From assembly GCF_009730915.1 (NCBI RefSeq), contig NC_052476.1, forward strand, positions 20,875,257 through 20,939,256: 64,000 bases of DNA, in the 5' to 3' direction. The position numbers and the translations under genes were made by a program. The first letter of the stretch is position 1; each line of letters begins with the position of its first letter. This DNA is from Dioscorea cayenensis subsp. rotundata. Lineage: Eukaryota > Streptophyta > Magnoliopsida > Dioscoreales > Dioscoreaceae. The notes below the pieces were generated by a model, which was not told the origin of the DNA, searched no databases, and saw only the letters and a list, made by a program, of their open reading frames with translations. This document shows, piece after piece, positions 11,801-25,934 of this stretch.

Positions 11801-14800
11801 CAGTGTCCAGATAAAGCCTGATGTGGCAGTAATCAAGTAAAAGCAGCTGATGAAATAAAATTAAAAAAAAACTAGAAAATAAATGCCTCCCGCCTGTGGT
11901 GGAAAGCTTTGATAGCATGTATTTGCCCAAAAAAAATTGACTATCATACCTATTAGATGGGCTTCTTTCTATTTCCACTCCATATCCGATCAGATATGCG
12001 AGTCTCATAAACTGCCATATGAATCAGCATAATCACTTCACAAAACAACCTCAATTGCAACAGATTTGCAACAAGAGAACTAATATTTGATCAAGCAAAC
12101 AGACTGGACCACTTCATGTGGCTAAGATGGGAAGTAAATAAAAGGTCTGATGATCATTCCACCAAAAGGCAATAGTGTTCATTGTCATGAAACAACTTGA
12201 GGATTACATTCAAAACAAATTAACAAAAACAAGAAAAAAAAATAAAGCTAAAAAAAGTTAATTGCAGCTGGAATTGGAAAAATCAATTATCAAGAAGTTA
12301 AACTTAAGTGAAGCCTAGAATCTAAAAGATTCTAACTCTTATAATCAACATATGAGTAAGATTCCTGAAACTCAAGTGCCAAAACACAAAAAATTTGTTG
12401 CCTATTAATAATAATCTAGCTAACTTGTTTATATATACAAATGGCAATATGCTAGTCAACCTTAACATAAAAGAAAAGGACTAAATGTCAAGTAGTTCTT
12501 AGAGAAAAGTCATTATTCACCTTAATCCGACAAAGTGAATGAAGGTCACCCTGCAGACGGTAGAACTCCTTCTCAACATCAGGGGTCACAACTCCGCCAT
12601 TGTAATGGGAAGAAGTTGAATTGATTACAGCAAGGCAAGCAGTTATTACCCATACTTCACGCAAACAAAATGGAAGATAGTTCTGAAAAGTAAAGATCGA
12701 AGACAGGAATTACCACTAAGATTTTCAAAGTAGGACTATAAGTCTATAAGCCATTCATGAAATCTCTACTGTAAAAATACAAGTGAGCACTAGAACGGAT
12801 AAATAGTGTAAAAATATAAGTGAGCACTAGAACAGATAAAAATCTAGACAAAAGAATGGAAGAGTATATCACATACCTCATGCAGGGCTAACGTCTTTGA
12901 GAAGCTGATGATAAACGCATAGCCTCTTGCAGCAACCTCAACTGGACGAGAAAGTTTGAATAATAGCTGAAAATTTGAGCAAAGATGTAACCATTTTAAA
13001 AAAAACTAAGGTGGGCTAAAAAATCCAGTAACAATTAAAAAATAGCTACTAGTTAATCATCCAACAGTGTATCATATGTAGGCTCCAAAATGGGAAATGC
13101 CACAGATTCCCAATTACCCAAAATTAACACAGTGAATATAGACAGTCAATCAGTCATAGCAATGAGATACAAGGTTTAATTACGTAAAGATGGTACCTTA
13201 GAATAAGATATGGTGAATTATGGGAAAATTCAAACCATCCGATGTTTCAAAATTTTAAGCAAAGATGTAATCTTCGTATATTCAAAAATCTCTTACTGTC
13301 AACTAACTTTTCTCATACTCGTGATTATGAAAGTGGGAACTGAAAAATGAATATGATAGCAAAGATCATACACCACACAAATAAAAGCAGTACATGCAAG
13401 CTGTGGGTAGTAGTTGTTGGTGCAGATTCAGGTGTCCCCAAAGCTAAATGGGGGATATGAGGACCACAAAGCAATTAGTAACAATCTCAGCACTGTATCT
13501 TACTCAACTCAGACATCATGTTACAACAATTGTAAGACAAGAATTTCCTGAAGTTATTCAGATATTGATGAAGATTAACTTAGTAAATCATATGGAAATA
13601 ATTCCGAATAAATTTGATCAAAACAAAGTAGATAAGGTTCAACCTTTGATTGGCATGCAAAGAGGTATTGTCTAAATTCAAACTCTCTAAAAGAATCATC
13701 CAGAACGATCTGAGTCAATGGCTTAAAAACAGGATTCAGCAGGGCAGCCTGATCATCGCCATGATCCAATCCTCCAAAATCCCTCTGCCTAGCAGGTGTA
13801 TTTACTGCATAGGACCAACTAAGTTAGCTATGTCAATAAAGAACAATACAGTCATATAGCATGATCAAGAAATTTTATGGTTGCAGTTCCAAAGAGAAGC
13901 ATCTAATATAGTACCAGTTTCTCAAAACAATACAAGGGAAGAATGGTATATAATATGCAGGAGTGATTTCCAATTACCAAATAGGGGAAACAAACTAACC
14001 TGTTTCTAGGTAGCAGAGCTCTAGTTCATCATATTCACGTAATGAGTCTTCATGAAGATGAGCCATCTCAAACATAAAAGCTAAGCTTTCCTAATTAAAA
14101 ATAAAATAAAATAAAATACAATGTTCAGACAGACACTTCATCAAAAATTGATTTCAAAATAAAAGCAACAAGGCAAATTCACGAGTGAACTACCTTCAAA
14201 ATAAAAAAGTTAACAAAGTTCCACACAGGCAGGTAACGTTGTTCACTTAATTTACGAATTTCTTCCTCGAAAAATTGAACACGCCTATCCAACGTGTTTC
14301 TGATTGATTCCACCATTTTGGACTCCAAATCTTCCCAAAAAATGGACTCAGTTCCATGTAAATCTAACTTGCAACACCTGGACAATGTAAAGTACGCCAT
14401 AACAGATCAAGAACTTGATTTTTCCGAGTATGATAAAGAGGCATGCTTCAGAAAAAGAAGTCAAATTTTAAAAGCAAAATGAACGAGGGATTATAACACA
14501 ACACAAACACACAATACACACTATACCTCTCCCTCTTTTTCGAGCTGAAATCAACTTCAAGCTTTGCATATACTTTCTTCGCCATCTTCGTGGCCTGGTC
14601 ATTGCTGGGATGAGCCTTTGATACAAAAACAATGAACCATTCCTTCTCATCATTCTGAACAATCAACTTCAAACGCGGCTTCAAAATTCGTCTTGAATTC
14701 ATCAAGATCCTGATCACAAACATATCAACCAACAAAAATGCATACATTTTCAAGTAAGCATAGTTGCCATCTTCCAATGAATTAACAAATCGGATCAACA

Positions 14801-15248
14801 AAAGTTATACCTCACAGGTAACAAGAACAACAGTAGCATATGGCTCCCGGAACCAAAACACCGACTGCTCATGCGGGAACCGACTGCGCAGCCTCGAATC
14901 AGTGGTCAATATGAATTCAGCCGGCAATTGCTCCACATTCACAGGATTCCGAGTCTTGTTGTTCAAGCACGCCTTTCCTGAATGGCAATCGCTGCTCGAA
15001 ACCCTCTTTCACGCTAGGCCACAAATCGCTCACATCCTCCACTAACCAAGCAAAAGAATCAAACAAATGAGCCAGGAGATCAAAAAGAAAACGAATCGTG
15101 GATCTAGAATTAGGTCATGGATTTGAATAGTTTCTTACAAGAGATTGAGATCGGGAAGGATATGATTAGGGTTAGGGTTTGTACCAGCGATGACGAGACG
15201 ATCACAGGAGCTCTTGATGGTCTGGAACGGGGTGAGATAGTTCGCCAT
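5898..15248 (-). CDS. TRS130: TRAPPII-specific subunit TRS130 (TRAPPC10 homologue)
   Basis: Subunit of the TRAPPII tethering and Rab-GEF complex, acting at the trans-Golgi network and the cell plate. There are 21 coding exons (5' to 3'): 15248-15185, 15041-14811, 14709-14527, 14377-14194, 14090-14000, 13804-13644, 12966-12877, 12682-12521, 12011-11950, 11779-11689, 10784-10621, 10546-10324, 9438-8890, 8619-8407, 8265-7875, 7782-7690, 7598-7514, 7248-7059, 6973-6687, 6280-6189, 6073-5898. The protein is about 1258 residues, the usual length. It starts MANYLTPFQTIKSSCDRL and ends in the conserved GYVRPPQLGLP...GPHLVCVLPP block; other landmarks are RSRFPHEQ, KPRLKLIVQND, SYEKVCALYAGEGWQDLL and SVTVWSGFPDDITL. 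All junctions are GT-AG except the GC donor after 11689. Five single excess bases break the frame (14974-14976, 14683-14688, 7730-7733, 7696-7698, 6221-6223), each in or next to a homopolymer. The first intron holds an AAACCCTAACCC motif (15166-15180). The identification is firm. Confidence 0.95.
12774..12841. repeat. Short tandem duplication in a TRS130 intron
   Basis: A unit of about 35 bases containing AAGTGAGCACTAGAAC-GATAAA is present twice head to tail with few differences, within the intron between exons 7 and 8 of TRS130. It looks like a simple slippage or replication duplication with no visible function. Confidence 0.75.
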
Positions 15249-15453
15249 GGCGATGGATCAGAGGACCTTCATCGAGATCGGTGGAGGAGCTCCGAGAGAA
15301 GGAAAACAGAGAGAGAGAGAGAGATTGAGGAAGTGAAATGGCTTTTATAGCTTCTAGTTTGCTTAACTGTGGGTTTTTTATCTTAACCCTGACACTTAAT
15401 TATTACTAATAAAATCTTAATTAATAAAATTTTCAAATAATATTTATTTGAAA
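15249..15453. promoter_or_regulatory. Presumed TRS130 upstream region, cut by the assembly gap
   Basis: The sequence upstream of the TRS130 ATG begins with a GA microsatellite (about 15310-15325) in the likely 5' leader, then AT-rich DNA up to the N run. At most about 200 bases of upstream sequence survive before the gap, so most of the promoter is not visible. A clear TATA box was not identified. Confidence 0.5.
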
Positions 15454-16453
15454 NNNNNNNNNNNNNNNNNNNNNNNNNNNNNNNNNNNNNNNNNNNNNNN
15501 NNNNNNNNNNNNNNNNNNNNNNNNNNNNNNNNNNNNNNNNNNNNNNNNNNNNNNNNNNNNNNNNNNNNNNNNNNNNNNNNNNNNNNNNNNNNNNNNNNNN
15601 NNNNNNNNNNNNNNNNNNNNNNNNNNNNNNNNNNNNNNNNNNNNNNNNNNNNNNNNNNNNNNNNNNNNNNNNNNNNNNNNNNNNNNNNNNNNNNNNNNNN
15701 NNNNNNNNNNNNNNNNNNNNNNNNNNNNNNNNNNNNNNNNNNNNNNNNNNNNNNNNNNNNNNNNNNNNNNNNNNNNNNNNNNNNNNNNNNNNNNNNNNNN
15801 NNNNNNNNNNNNNNNNNNNNNNNNNNNNNNNNNNNNNNNNNNNNNNNNNNNNNNNNNNNNNNNNNNNNNNNNNNNNNNNNNNNNNNNNNNNNNNNNNNNN
15901 NNNNNNNNNNNNNNNNNNNNNNNNNNNNNNNNNNNNNNNNNNNNNNNNNNNNNNNNNNNNNNNNNNNNNNNNNNNNNNNNNNNNNNNNNNNNNNNNNNNN
16001 NNNNNNNNNNNNNNNNNNNNNNNNNNNNNNNNNNNNNNNNNNNNNNNNNNNNNNNNNNNNNNNNNNNNNNNNNNNNNNNNNNNNNNNNNNNNNNNNNNNN
16101 NNNNNNNNNNNNNNNNNNNNNNNNNNNNNNNNNNNNNNNNNNNNNNNNNNNNNNNNNNNNNNNNNNNNNNNNNNNNNNNNNNNNNNNNNNNNNNNNNNNN
16201 NNNNNNNNNNNNNNNNNNNNNNNNNNNNNNNNNNNNNNNNNNNNNNNNNNNNNNNNNNNNNNNNNNNNNNNNNNNNNNNNNNNNNNNNNNNNNNNNNNNN
16301 NNNNNNNNNNNNNNNNNNNNNNNNNNNNNNNNNNNNNNNNNNNNNNNNNNNNNNNNNNNNNNNNNNNNNNNNNNNNNNNNNNNNNNNNNNNNNNNNNNNN
16401 NNNNNNNNNNNNNNNNNNNNNNNNNNNNNNNNNNNNNNNNNNNNNNNNNNNNN
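15454..16453. other. Assembly gap of exactly 1000 N
   Basis: An uninterrupted run of N of a round length is a scaffold placeholder rather than a measured distance. Open frames that appear to cross it are artefacts. It separates the TRS130 upstream region from the pectinesterase pseudogene. Confidence 0.99.
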
Positions 16454-16489
16454 TATTTGTAACTCATTAATTCTTTCATGCATGCACTA

Positions 16490-16881
16490 CTCTGATCAAA
16501 TCTCTGACACCCCTGAGAACCCTAATTAATGTGTCTTACCACCTTCACTCATATATAAACTACAACCTTGGAATAATATAAGGGACTCCAGTTGCCATAA
16601 CCCACTGATATTCTTGTATAAACCTTTTCTGCTGTAAACTTCTGGGCGTACGTGCTGGTAATCCATCTTCTTCACCCCTCCACATCACTCTCTTCGCCGT
16701 CTTCGCTCCCGGTCGATCCCCTGTTATCGAACTCAGTATAAAAACAAGTCCTCAATGTCACATTACTCTCCGACCAGCATAACATTCATCATGCTCTGAT
16801 CACCATGACATTCTTCTTTTACACTCATTCAATGATATGAATCACAAATGTCATGCTACAGTGATACTTGAATTGCCATGA
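16490..16881 (-). pseudogene. Pectinesterase pseudogene fragment, internally deleted
   Basis: This stretch is a damaged copy of the pectinesterase gene at 57914-59909, in the same orientation. Bases about 16490-16754 match the 3' UTR, stop and C-terminal coding end (57870-58127). Bases about 16755-16853 then jump to the PME exon 1 region around 58955-59055, and a short piece near 16862-16872 matches about 59093-59103. The missing middle includes the intron and the main catalytic motifs (QAVALR, YQDTLY, DFIFG, GRPW). Frame shifts are visible against the intact copy. It cannot encode an enzyme. Its left part may be shortened or misplaced because it begins 37 bases after the gap. Confidence 0.85.
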
Positions 16882-17076
16882 AGCAAGTTATTTTATTAAT
16901 ATGAAAAAAACACTTGTACATCAACTAGGTTACTAAATCTAGCAATTCATTTCTTATATGTAAAGTTGTGCAAGTATGATTCACACAAACTGACTTGATA
17001 TGAATCCAAATAAACAGATGAGATAGACAATAGACCGCCTGTCACCGGCATAAGTTCGCATCCCTCAACTGGATCT

Positions 17077-20000
17077 TCATAGGCAAAGAGCACTGAGATC
17101 AAGTTGGTTACTGCTTCGGCTTTCTTCAGCTTCTCCAACAGCCTCCTTTCTCCTACAGCTCTTTCTATCTTTTCTATCCTTGCTAGAAGTACATTTGGCA
17201 TTGCTGATCAAGCACAGAAAGCAGAGAGTTCAAGAACATTTTCCTTTGTTGAAAATTTGAGTTCATAACTATTATGTCATTAAAATCATGATGATGTGGT
17301 TTTATAACATCATCATCAGTAATATATTTCATGTCATTCTTGAAAGCATATATGAAGCAGACCATAAAGTTAAGAGAGAAATAAATATGCAGATTGATCA
17401 ATATCAATAGCATGAAACCCATAATTGCCAAGCTTATGTTATGGCAATAGCAATGTTAATCGATTGGAAGTGTATGATAAGAAATAAATGGGAAAATGCA
17501 CCTGTTGGTTACTGCAGAAGTACTTGCGACACCCGACCCACAACAAGCCTTGTATCTCTTCTTCGACCCGCAAGAACATTGCTTATTATTTGATGTTTTC
17601 TTGAACAAAGAAAAAATAATAATAATATCAAAATGAGTGTCTATACTACAGTTTTACTTTGGTAAATGACATGTGATTATGCTTGAATCGATCATAAATA
17701 CCTTATCAACAACTTGAACTTTATGCTCAGTAACTGACTGAGAGTCACTATCCAGTGAACTTTGTGCTATTGTCACATCTTCAGATGGAAAATTACCATT
17801 AGAAATATTATTTTCGGAGGGAATGTCATTGTCATCATTCTCACAATCTTTCGTTTCTTGTTCTGCTATCAAATACTCAATCGCAGCATCAACATCCCCA
17901 CCAAATTCTTGCAAAACCTATGACACAATTAAAAATATTGGATGTAAGAAAGTAATATGAACTTTTTTTTTGCAAGAGTATTTCTTACCTGCTCAGCTTT
18001 ATCAAAATTTTCACATCCTGTCCCGGACATTACCATCTTGACAGATGCAGCTTTTGGTAGACATGATGACACTTTCTTGTTATGGCTGGGGACAAGAATA
18101 TCTGAATCCGCCTATCGTAAGAATCATTGTACAACAGATCAAATATTATTTATGTCTAGAATATCCACACTATGTTATATAATGAAAACATTCTCTACCG
18201 CATTTTTAAAGCATAATGATCATATATATATATAGAAACCTTAATAATGATCTGTCTAGCTGGTCCTTCACAAGAATCTTCACGTAGACGGACGCTATTA
18301 TAGTGCTTGCCATGATGATAAGATCTGTATATAATAAAATGACTCAAAACACATAATAACATACTATCAAACATTTGACATGAACTCACAGCAATCAGTT
18401 AAAGCCATTCATTAGAATTGTATTAGGAGCATCTAATTATAAAGTGTAATGAAAGTTAGTATGAGAAAACTTATTACAGAGAAATGAGTCAAACAGGCCA
18501 TCAAAATAGAATTGCCTAAACATCAAGTTTTAACTTTCCCAAAGTGTTTTTACAACTGAAATTTTGCTTATGAACAATGAAGACTTACAAATGAATCATC
18601 CTTGCTTCTTGTCCTTGAAAATTCCTTATGTACCATCGAGGGAACATAGCCTGCACGGAAAATACTTTCAGTTTTATAAGCTTCACAAAGTTAGTCTGAT
18701 TTGTTTACAGGTACAAGTTGATCACATGTGAGTCTAAGCTAAAATTGACAGTTGAGTGAATTAAAGTTATGTTAAATGTGAGGTGGGATTGAGAAAAAGA
18801 TGGAGTCCCAATTTCACGCTGACATGTAATTAAACTGCAAATATATCAGATATGGTCAATTAAATGTGAGAAGAGTTGCACAAGTTCAGGCATCAATAAA
18901 ATCACAGACTGGTACCTCACTAACACTCATTTCCTCAAAGAACGGAATATGTTTGCTACACAATCAGATGAATTTATATTAATCCTAACTTTTAAGTCCC
19001 ATGTTTAAACAACAAATTGCAATTATTATTGTTTATATACTAAGCTAAAATTCACCTCACTTAATGGTTTCATGCACTATCATGGCAGTTAAAAAACCTG
19101 ATTTCCATCTTAGAGCTGAAAAATAGACTGTCACTAACACTTAAATCATATGAACAGTTGAATCCATATGTTGTTCAAAAGGATTTCAGACACATACATT
19201 TGACAAAAGCATATTAGAAAGCTGAACTTACTCGATGAATGCAGATATTCACTCCTGTAACAAGAGATGCTGCTTGCAACTCCATATGTCCTGCCCATGT
19301 ACCTTGCTTTCCCATGGAATGACAGTATTTGTCAAAAGGGACATCACCCTCGATGAATGGCTCAAAATCCTCACGATGATTCTGTACAGCACAGTCAGTG
19401 ACCACTAAATCAGCTTACTTGGTCATATCAAGAATAAATGAAAAGATGAACATACACACCAAAAAAGATCAATATATGGAGAACTTGAAACAAAAATCAT
19501 AATGATTTTCAACTTGAAGATAGTAACATACCAATATATATTTCACCACCATATGTCGATATTTTATATGTTCCTCTTCATTTCCTTCTAGCTGATCAGC
19601 TAGAGCTCTACAAAAGATAAAAACAAAAGAACAATAGTCAAGAAAAAATCAAATAAAATAAACATAGCCACAAAAGAAAAATCTTTTTTACCTACAAATC
19701 TAAATGCATCTAAGGATTTCTACTAACCTGAAGAAACAATTACCGTCTGCTGTGATTTGAATAATTTTTAAACCTAAGGCATTTAGCTGAGGCCGGAATT
19801 GTGGTAAATCAACTTCCTTTCCTTTCTTCTTTACCTAGACAACAACACACAAATCTGATCATAAAATCAATGCTTGCTCTGATCCATCACAAATAGAACT
19901 CACATTGAGAATGAATGTTTAAGAACCTTTGAGCATCAAAAAGGACTAGCAAGGTACTAACAATAACTCAAGAACGACAATAAGGCAATGAATTTCATAG

Positions 20001-21192
20001 TTCATAAATCACCTTGACATAAATTTTGTGTTTTTTGATCTACATAAATTCCAGGTTTCTTTCATTGTGGATCAAATTCCTTGAATCAAACTCATTGAAA
20101 AACACATCTTTTTTATCCAAGATATGCCAAAAACATCAAAGCTATATTTAGATTGAGAAAAAGAAAAATAAAAGCAAAAAGTTCTCCTTTCTTTTCCTTC
20201 ATTCACCCTCAATCCAAACACTTCTCATGATGATCAAAACAAAAACTTAAACTAATATCAAAACAAATGCAACTCATAATCCAACACCAACACAAAACCA
20301 CCACAAAATGGAACAAGAAAACAGAAATTAAAAAAAAAATCCTTAAAAAAGCTTCCCTTGCTAATGCCTTACCGGCAACAGTTTCAGTAAGGGAGGGCCT
20401 AGCCAAGGAAGATCCTGCTGAAGCTTTTTTTAACTGAATGAACCATAGATGATATCCTCTGCAACCGAGGATATCTTGCTAAACTACACAGGTTGCAGGA
20501 AAGGGTAATGGTGGGATTGGCAGACAGCTTCCGCCATGGCCCAAATGATTGTCAAAAAACCTTTAGCTCATAGTTCAATTGGACATGTAGGTTATATTCC
20601 TACTGGTTTCTCATATGGAGGACAGAAAACAGAAATTAAATTTTTTTAAAAAACCCTAATTGTAATCAACACCATCAAAGCACAGAAAACAGAATTTTTT
20701 TTTAAAAAAAAAATCCATTAAAATCAACACCATCAAGCACAGAAAACAGAAATTTTTAATAAAAAACCCTAATTGAATAAAATCAACACCATCAAAGCAC
20801 AGAAAACAGAATTTTTATCCATTAAAATCAACACCATCAAAGCACAGAAAACATAATTTTTTTTTAAAAAAAAAATCCAATAAAATCAACACCATCAAGC
20901 ACAGAAAACAGAAATTTTTAATAAAAACCCCTAATTGAATGAAATCAACACCATCAAAGCACAGAAAACAGAGAAATTTTTTTTTAAAAAAAATCCATTA
21001 AAATCAACACCATCAAGCACAGAAAACAGAAAATTTTAATAAAAAACCCTAATTGAATGAAATCAACACCATCAAAGCACAGAAAACAGAATTTTTTTTA
21101 AAAAAAATCCATTGAAATCAACACCATCAAACACAGAAAACAGAAATAAATTAAAAACAACAGCTCTTTCTCATCACACACACACACACACG

Positions 21193-21229
<37 letters not shown>

Positions 21230-21303
21230 AGATTAGGGCTTACAGCGGCGACATTGGATTGCTTCTTCTCGGGCTGGGGCTTCTTCTGCTTGGACTGAAT
21301 CAT
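17077..21303 (-). CDS. OTU-domain cysteine deubiquitinase with C-terminal SEC-C motif (OTUD3-like)
   Basis: Predicted ubiquitin isopeptidase of the OTU family. Ten exons, all in frame: 21303-21244, 19834-19728, 19607-19532, 19381-19232, 18650-18589, 18324-18240, 18111-17989, 17917-17702, 17599-17502, 17203-17077, giving 367 residues. The OTU domain (about residues 30-165) carries the catalytic Asp-Gly-Asn-Cys in ADGNCFFRAL, the GTWAGHMELQA block and the His motif HHGKHYNSVR. A UBA-like helix follows (VLQEFGGDVDAAIEYLIAEQ) and then a zinc-binding SEC-C motif (CSCGSKKRYKACCG). The end DLSALCL matches other plant members as I recall them. The lysine-rich N-terminus suits a nuclear or cytosolic protein. 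Intron 1 (1.4 kb) contains a minisatellite and a mitochondrial DNA insert. A longer alternative frame over the last exon is a shadow, because splice phase selects the frame ending at 17077. Splicing is GT-AG throughout. Confidence 0.93.
20270..21150. repeat. Minisatellite in OTU intron 1, two alternating unit types
   Basis: Units of about 55-60 bases share the core AACACCATCAA-GCACAGAAAACAGA. From about 20640 to 21150 there are eight to nine copies, alternating between a type with T-run/A-run/ATCCATTAAAAT and a type with AATAAAAAACCCTAATTGAAT, which gives a higher-order period near 115-120 bases. A degenerate unit lies before the mitochondrial insert at about 20270-20345, so the insert sits inside the array. 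The array lies wholly within an intron and codes for nothing. Confidence 0.85.
20345..20623 (+). other. Nuclear insertion of mitochondrial DNA (nad2 fragment)
   Basis: Positions 20529-20621 read AMAQMIVKKPLAHSSIGHVG and then YIPTGFSYG, which is the conserved plant mitochondrial NADH dehydrogenase subunit 2 segment AMAQTKVKRPLAHSSIGHVGYICTGFS with a few changes. It lies on the strand opposite to the host OTU gene. The upstream part (20345-20520) may be flanking mitochondrial sequence; it holds a perfect 9-base inverted repeat, GATATCCTC/GAGGATATC (20451-20475), and an open frame on the minus strand that I do not recognise. The fragment is too short to function. The nad2 match is clear; the exact insert boundaries are inferred from where the minisatellite stops and resumes. 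Confidence 0.8.
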
Positions 21304-22599
21304 GGCTGAAATCCTGAGAGTTCTGGCGCCATTAGCCTTTTTATAACCAAATTTTCAAATTTTCTTTTATTCCTACGTTAACAAATCTAGAAAAATTTTC
21401 TTAACAAATTTTAAAAATTCACATACTCAAATCTGATATGATTTGACAGACCTAGTTCCGTTGTAATTATGACGCAATCAAGATGTGATTTATTCTCACC
21501 CGTTGAATTATCCTTAATTTAGTAATTTTTAACACAAGAAAATAATAATTTTTTAAAATAATTATTAATTTATTATTATATTATATAATAAATAAAAATA
21601 AAATTTATAAACCCATGATTAAAAATAAGCCATGTCTTCACCTTGTGATAGTTACCAAGATTATTTTTCTACTCAAATTAATTAATTGATATTAATTGAT
21701 TAATTAAGTATTACGGGTCAATCACATGAATATATATATATATATGTATGAAATAAATCAAGTTGTAAAAAATTCCCCAACTCACGTGCACACGTGATGC
21801 TCATGAAGTTTTCTCATACCCATCCTTTAATATTAATTTCTTTTTATTCTAATTTTAATCAAAGTCCATTATTTTTATAGTCATAATCAACAAATTTTAA
21901 TTTAATCCAAATATTTGGATATATTTACACATGAGCCCCGTTAAATATTTTAAATATTATTCCAAATAAAGTTATAAAAAAATCAAATTTTTGGGAAGTA
22001 AAGATAAAATAAATATATATATTTGAAAAACAAAAGAAGAAATTTGAAATCTACGAAAACTCAATAGCTTCTTAATCTATACCGAGCTCAACTATTACAG
22101 TATACATTTCACCAAACATATATATATATATATATATACATATATGCATTGTGTTTTTTGCCTTTTTTTTATCTTTGCCATCATGCAATCCTCAATTGGA
22201 GTTCTGAACTTAAAATAAAAACTTTCCTGTATATCCTTAATAACATTATTACTTAATTAAGTTTTTCAGCCCAAATAAAATAAAATAAAAACTTGAAACC
22301 CTGGGAAATTAAATTCAATTCCAACCAAGAAACAAGAACAAACAAACATTTAACAAAAGATGAAACCACAAACACAGACAGATTGATTTTTAACTCCAAT
22401 AAACATTAGGGAATTTGTGAACAAACATGGAAGAGAATAATAGAAACAAGTTCAAAGCAAGAATTAGTGTCTGAAACAGTTTTCTTGGCATAAAGAAATA
22501 AACTAAAGAAGCAAATCTGTAACAAAGTCAACATCATCATCAAAAAGTAATTTGCATGGAGATGCTACATCAGGTCGAAGCTTGTGGTCGTGTCCTCGA
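21304..22599. other. Intergenic: OTU promoter side and RPL19 3' flank
   Basis: No gene is seen. The OTU first exon is preceded (on the minus strand) by a GCC-containing leader and then AT-rich DNA. An AT microsatellite lies at about 22118-22138. The last 100 bases probably include the 3' UTR of RPL19, which ends its coding sequence at 22600. Confidence 0.6.
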
Positions 22600-24904
<2,305 letters not shown>

Positions 24905-24984
24905 CTAGGGTTTGTCTATGAGGGGCAGAAGAGCGGCTAGGGTTTCTTGGAAGACCACTGACCTTATAAGCGTGGCTAGGGTTT
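24905..24984 (-). promoter_or_regulatory. Three telo-box motifs (AAACCCTAG) in the RPL19 leader/promoter
   Basis: CTAGGGTTT on the plus strand (AAACCCTAG in gene orientation) occurs at 24905-24913, 24937-24945 and 24976-24984. A TTATAAG candidate TATA-like box lies at 24964-24970. Telo-boxes are a known feature of plant ribosomal-protein and translation-related promoters. The transcription start is inferred to be downstream of the TATA-like box. Confidence 0.7.
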
Positions 24985-25102
24985 CTGATAAGAGACCACC
25001 ATTGGGTAAAATGGGGAAATTAAAATATTTTCAGCAAAATTAATTAATTTGTTTGAAAATTGATTAAATGAAATATTTAAAACCAGTTTAACTTCCTTCC
25101 AA

Positions 25103-25135
<33 letters not shown>

Positions 25136-25934
25136 CCCAATTTTTGACTTGATTAAAACTGAAGTTTAAAAGGTAAAATTTTAATTTCTGACTAATAATT
25201 GGTATTTTTATTAATTTAATAATTAAAAATAATTATTTGAATGCTAATGGTTAAACACTGAAATATTGTGATATTTTGTTTTTAATTACATATATATTTA
25301 TATATTATTGAATATAATATTAAGGCATGGCATGGTCACACATGCACCTTATGAAACAAATTTACTATTTTGGAGTTTAACATGAAAAAAAATCTTGGTT
25401 TATTTTTTTTATATAAAAAAATCTAGGTTTATTTTCAAAAATATTAATATTTTTATTAATTATAAGCAATAGAAAAATGATAACTCCCTATCTCTCCCAA
25501 GTGAAAGATGGAAAGTTTAATTCTCTCTCGGCACCGATCGAAGTGATTACGAGGGCTTATCCATTTTATAAAAAAATAATTATTTTCAATATTTTATATT
25601 AACCTTGTTCCAAAAAATAATAATAAATTTAGTAACAATATATATATTTATATATATATATATACAGAGACTTGCAAAGAGTAATTGTATAACTCAAGAA
25701 GGACCAAGATACAATACATTGAATATATTCATTAAAAACACATTTCTCAACAGCTACTAGTCTGATCAAAATTAAATGGTTGCATGAGACACCAATCAAA
25801 CAGCTGAAAATATTGAACAGAAATTTAAACTTGTGAATACAGTGTTAGAATACGATATCGTTGAATGAGTATGAGAATCAAGAACAACTCAACAAGGCCG
25901 CGAATCAATTGAAACCATCGAGCTCTCTCTGTAT
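24985..25934. other. Intergenic AT-rich DNA with an AAT microsatellite
   Basis: No gene is seen. An (AAT)n run lies at about 25103-25135 and AT repeats at about 25640-25665. The last 200 bases are probably the 3' UTR of the AP-1 sigma gene. Confidence 0.65.

Noticed and set aside
5898-15248. TRS130 as a pseudogene
   Set aside because: Despite five frame breaks, all 21 exons, splice sites and the full length are preserved with no in-frame stops beyond those caused by the excess bases; assembly error is more likely.
15383-16483. Long open frames across the N run
   Set aside because: They consist almost wholly of unknown bases and are artefacts of the gap.
17077-17201. Longer alternative frame for the OTU C-terminus
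   Set aside because: Splice phase from exon 9 and the DLSALCL ending support the shorter frame.
20640-21150. Possible CRISPR-like array
   Set aside because: The spacers are themselves repeated and the locus is a plant intron; it is a minisatellite.
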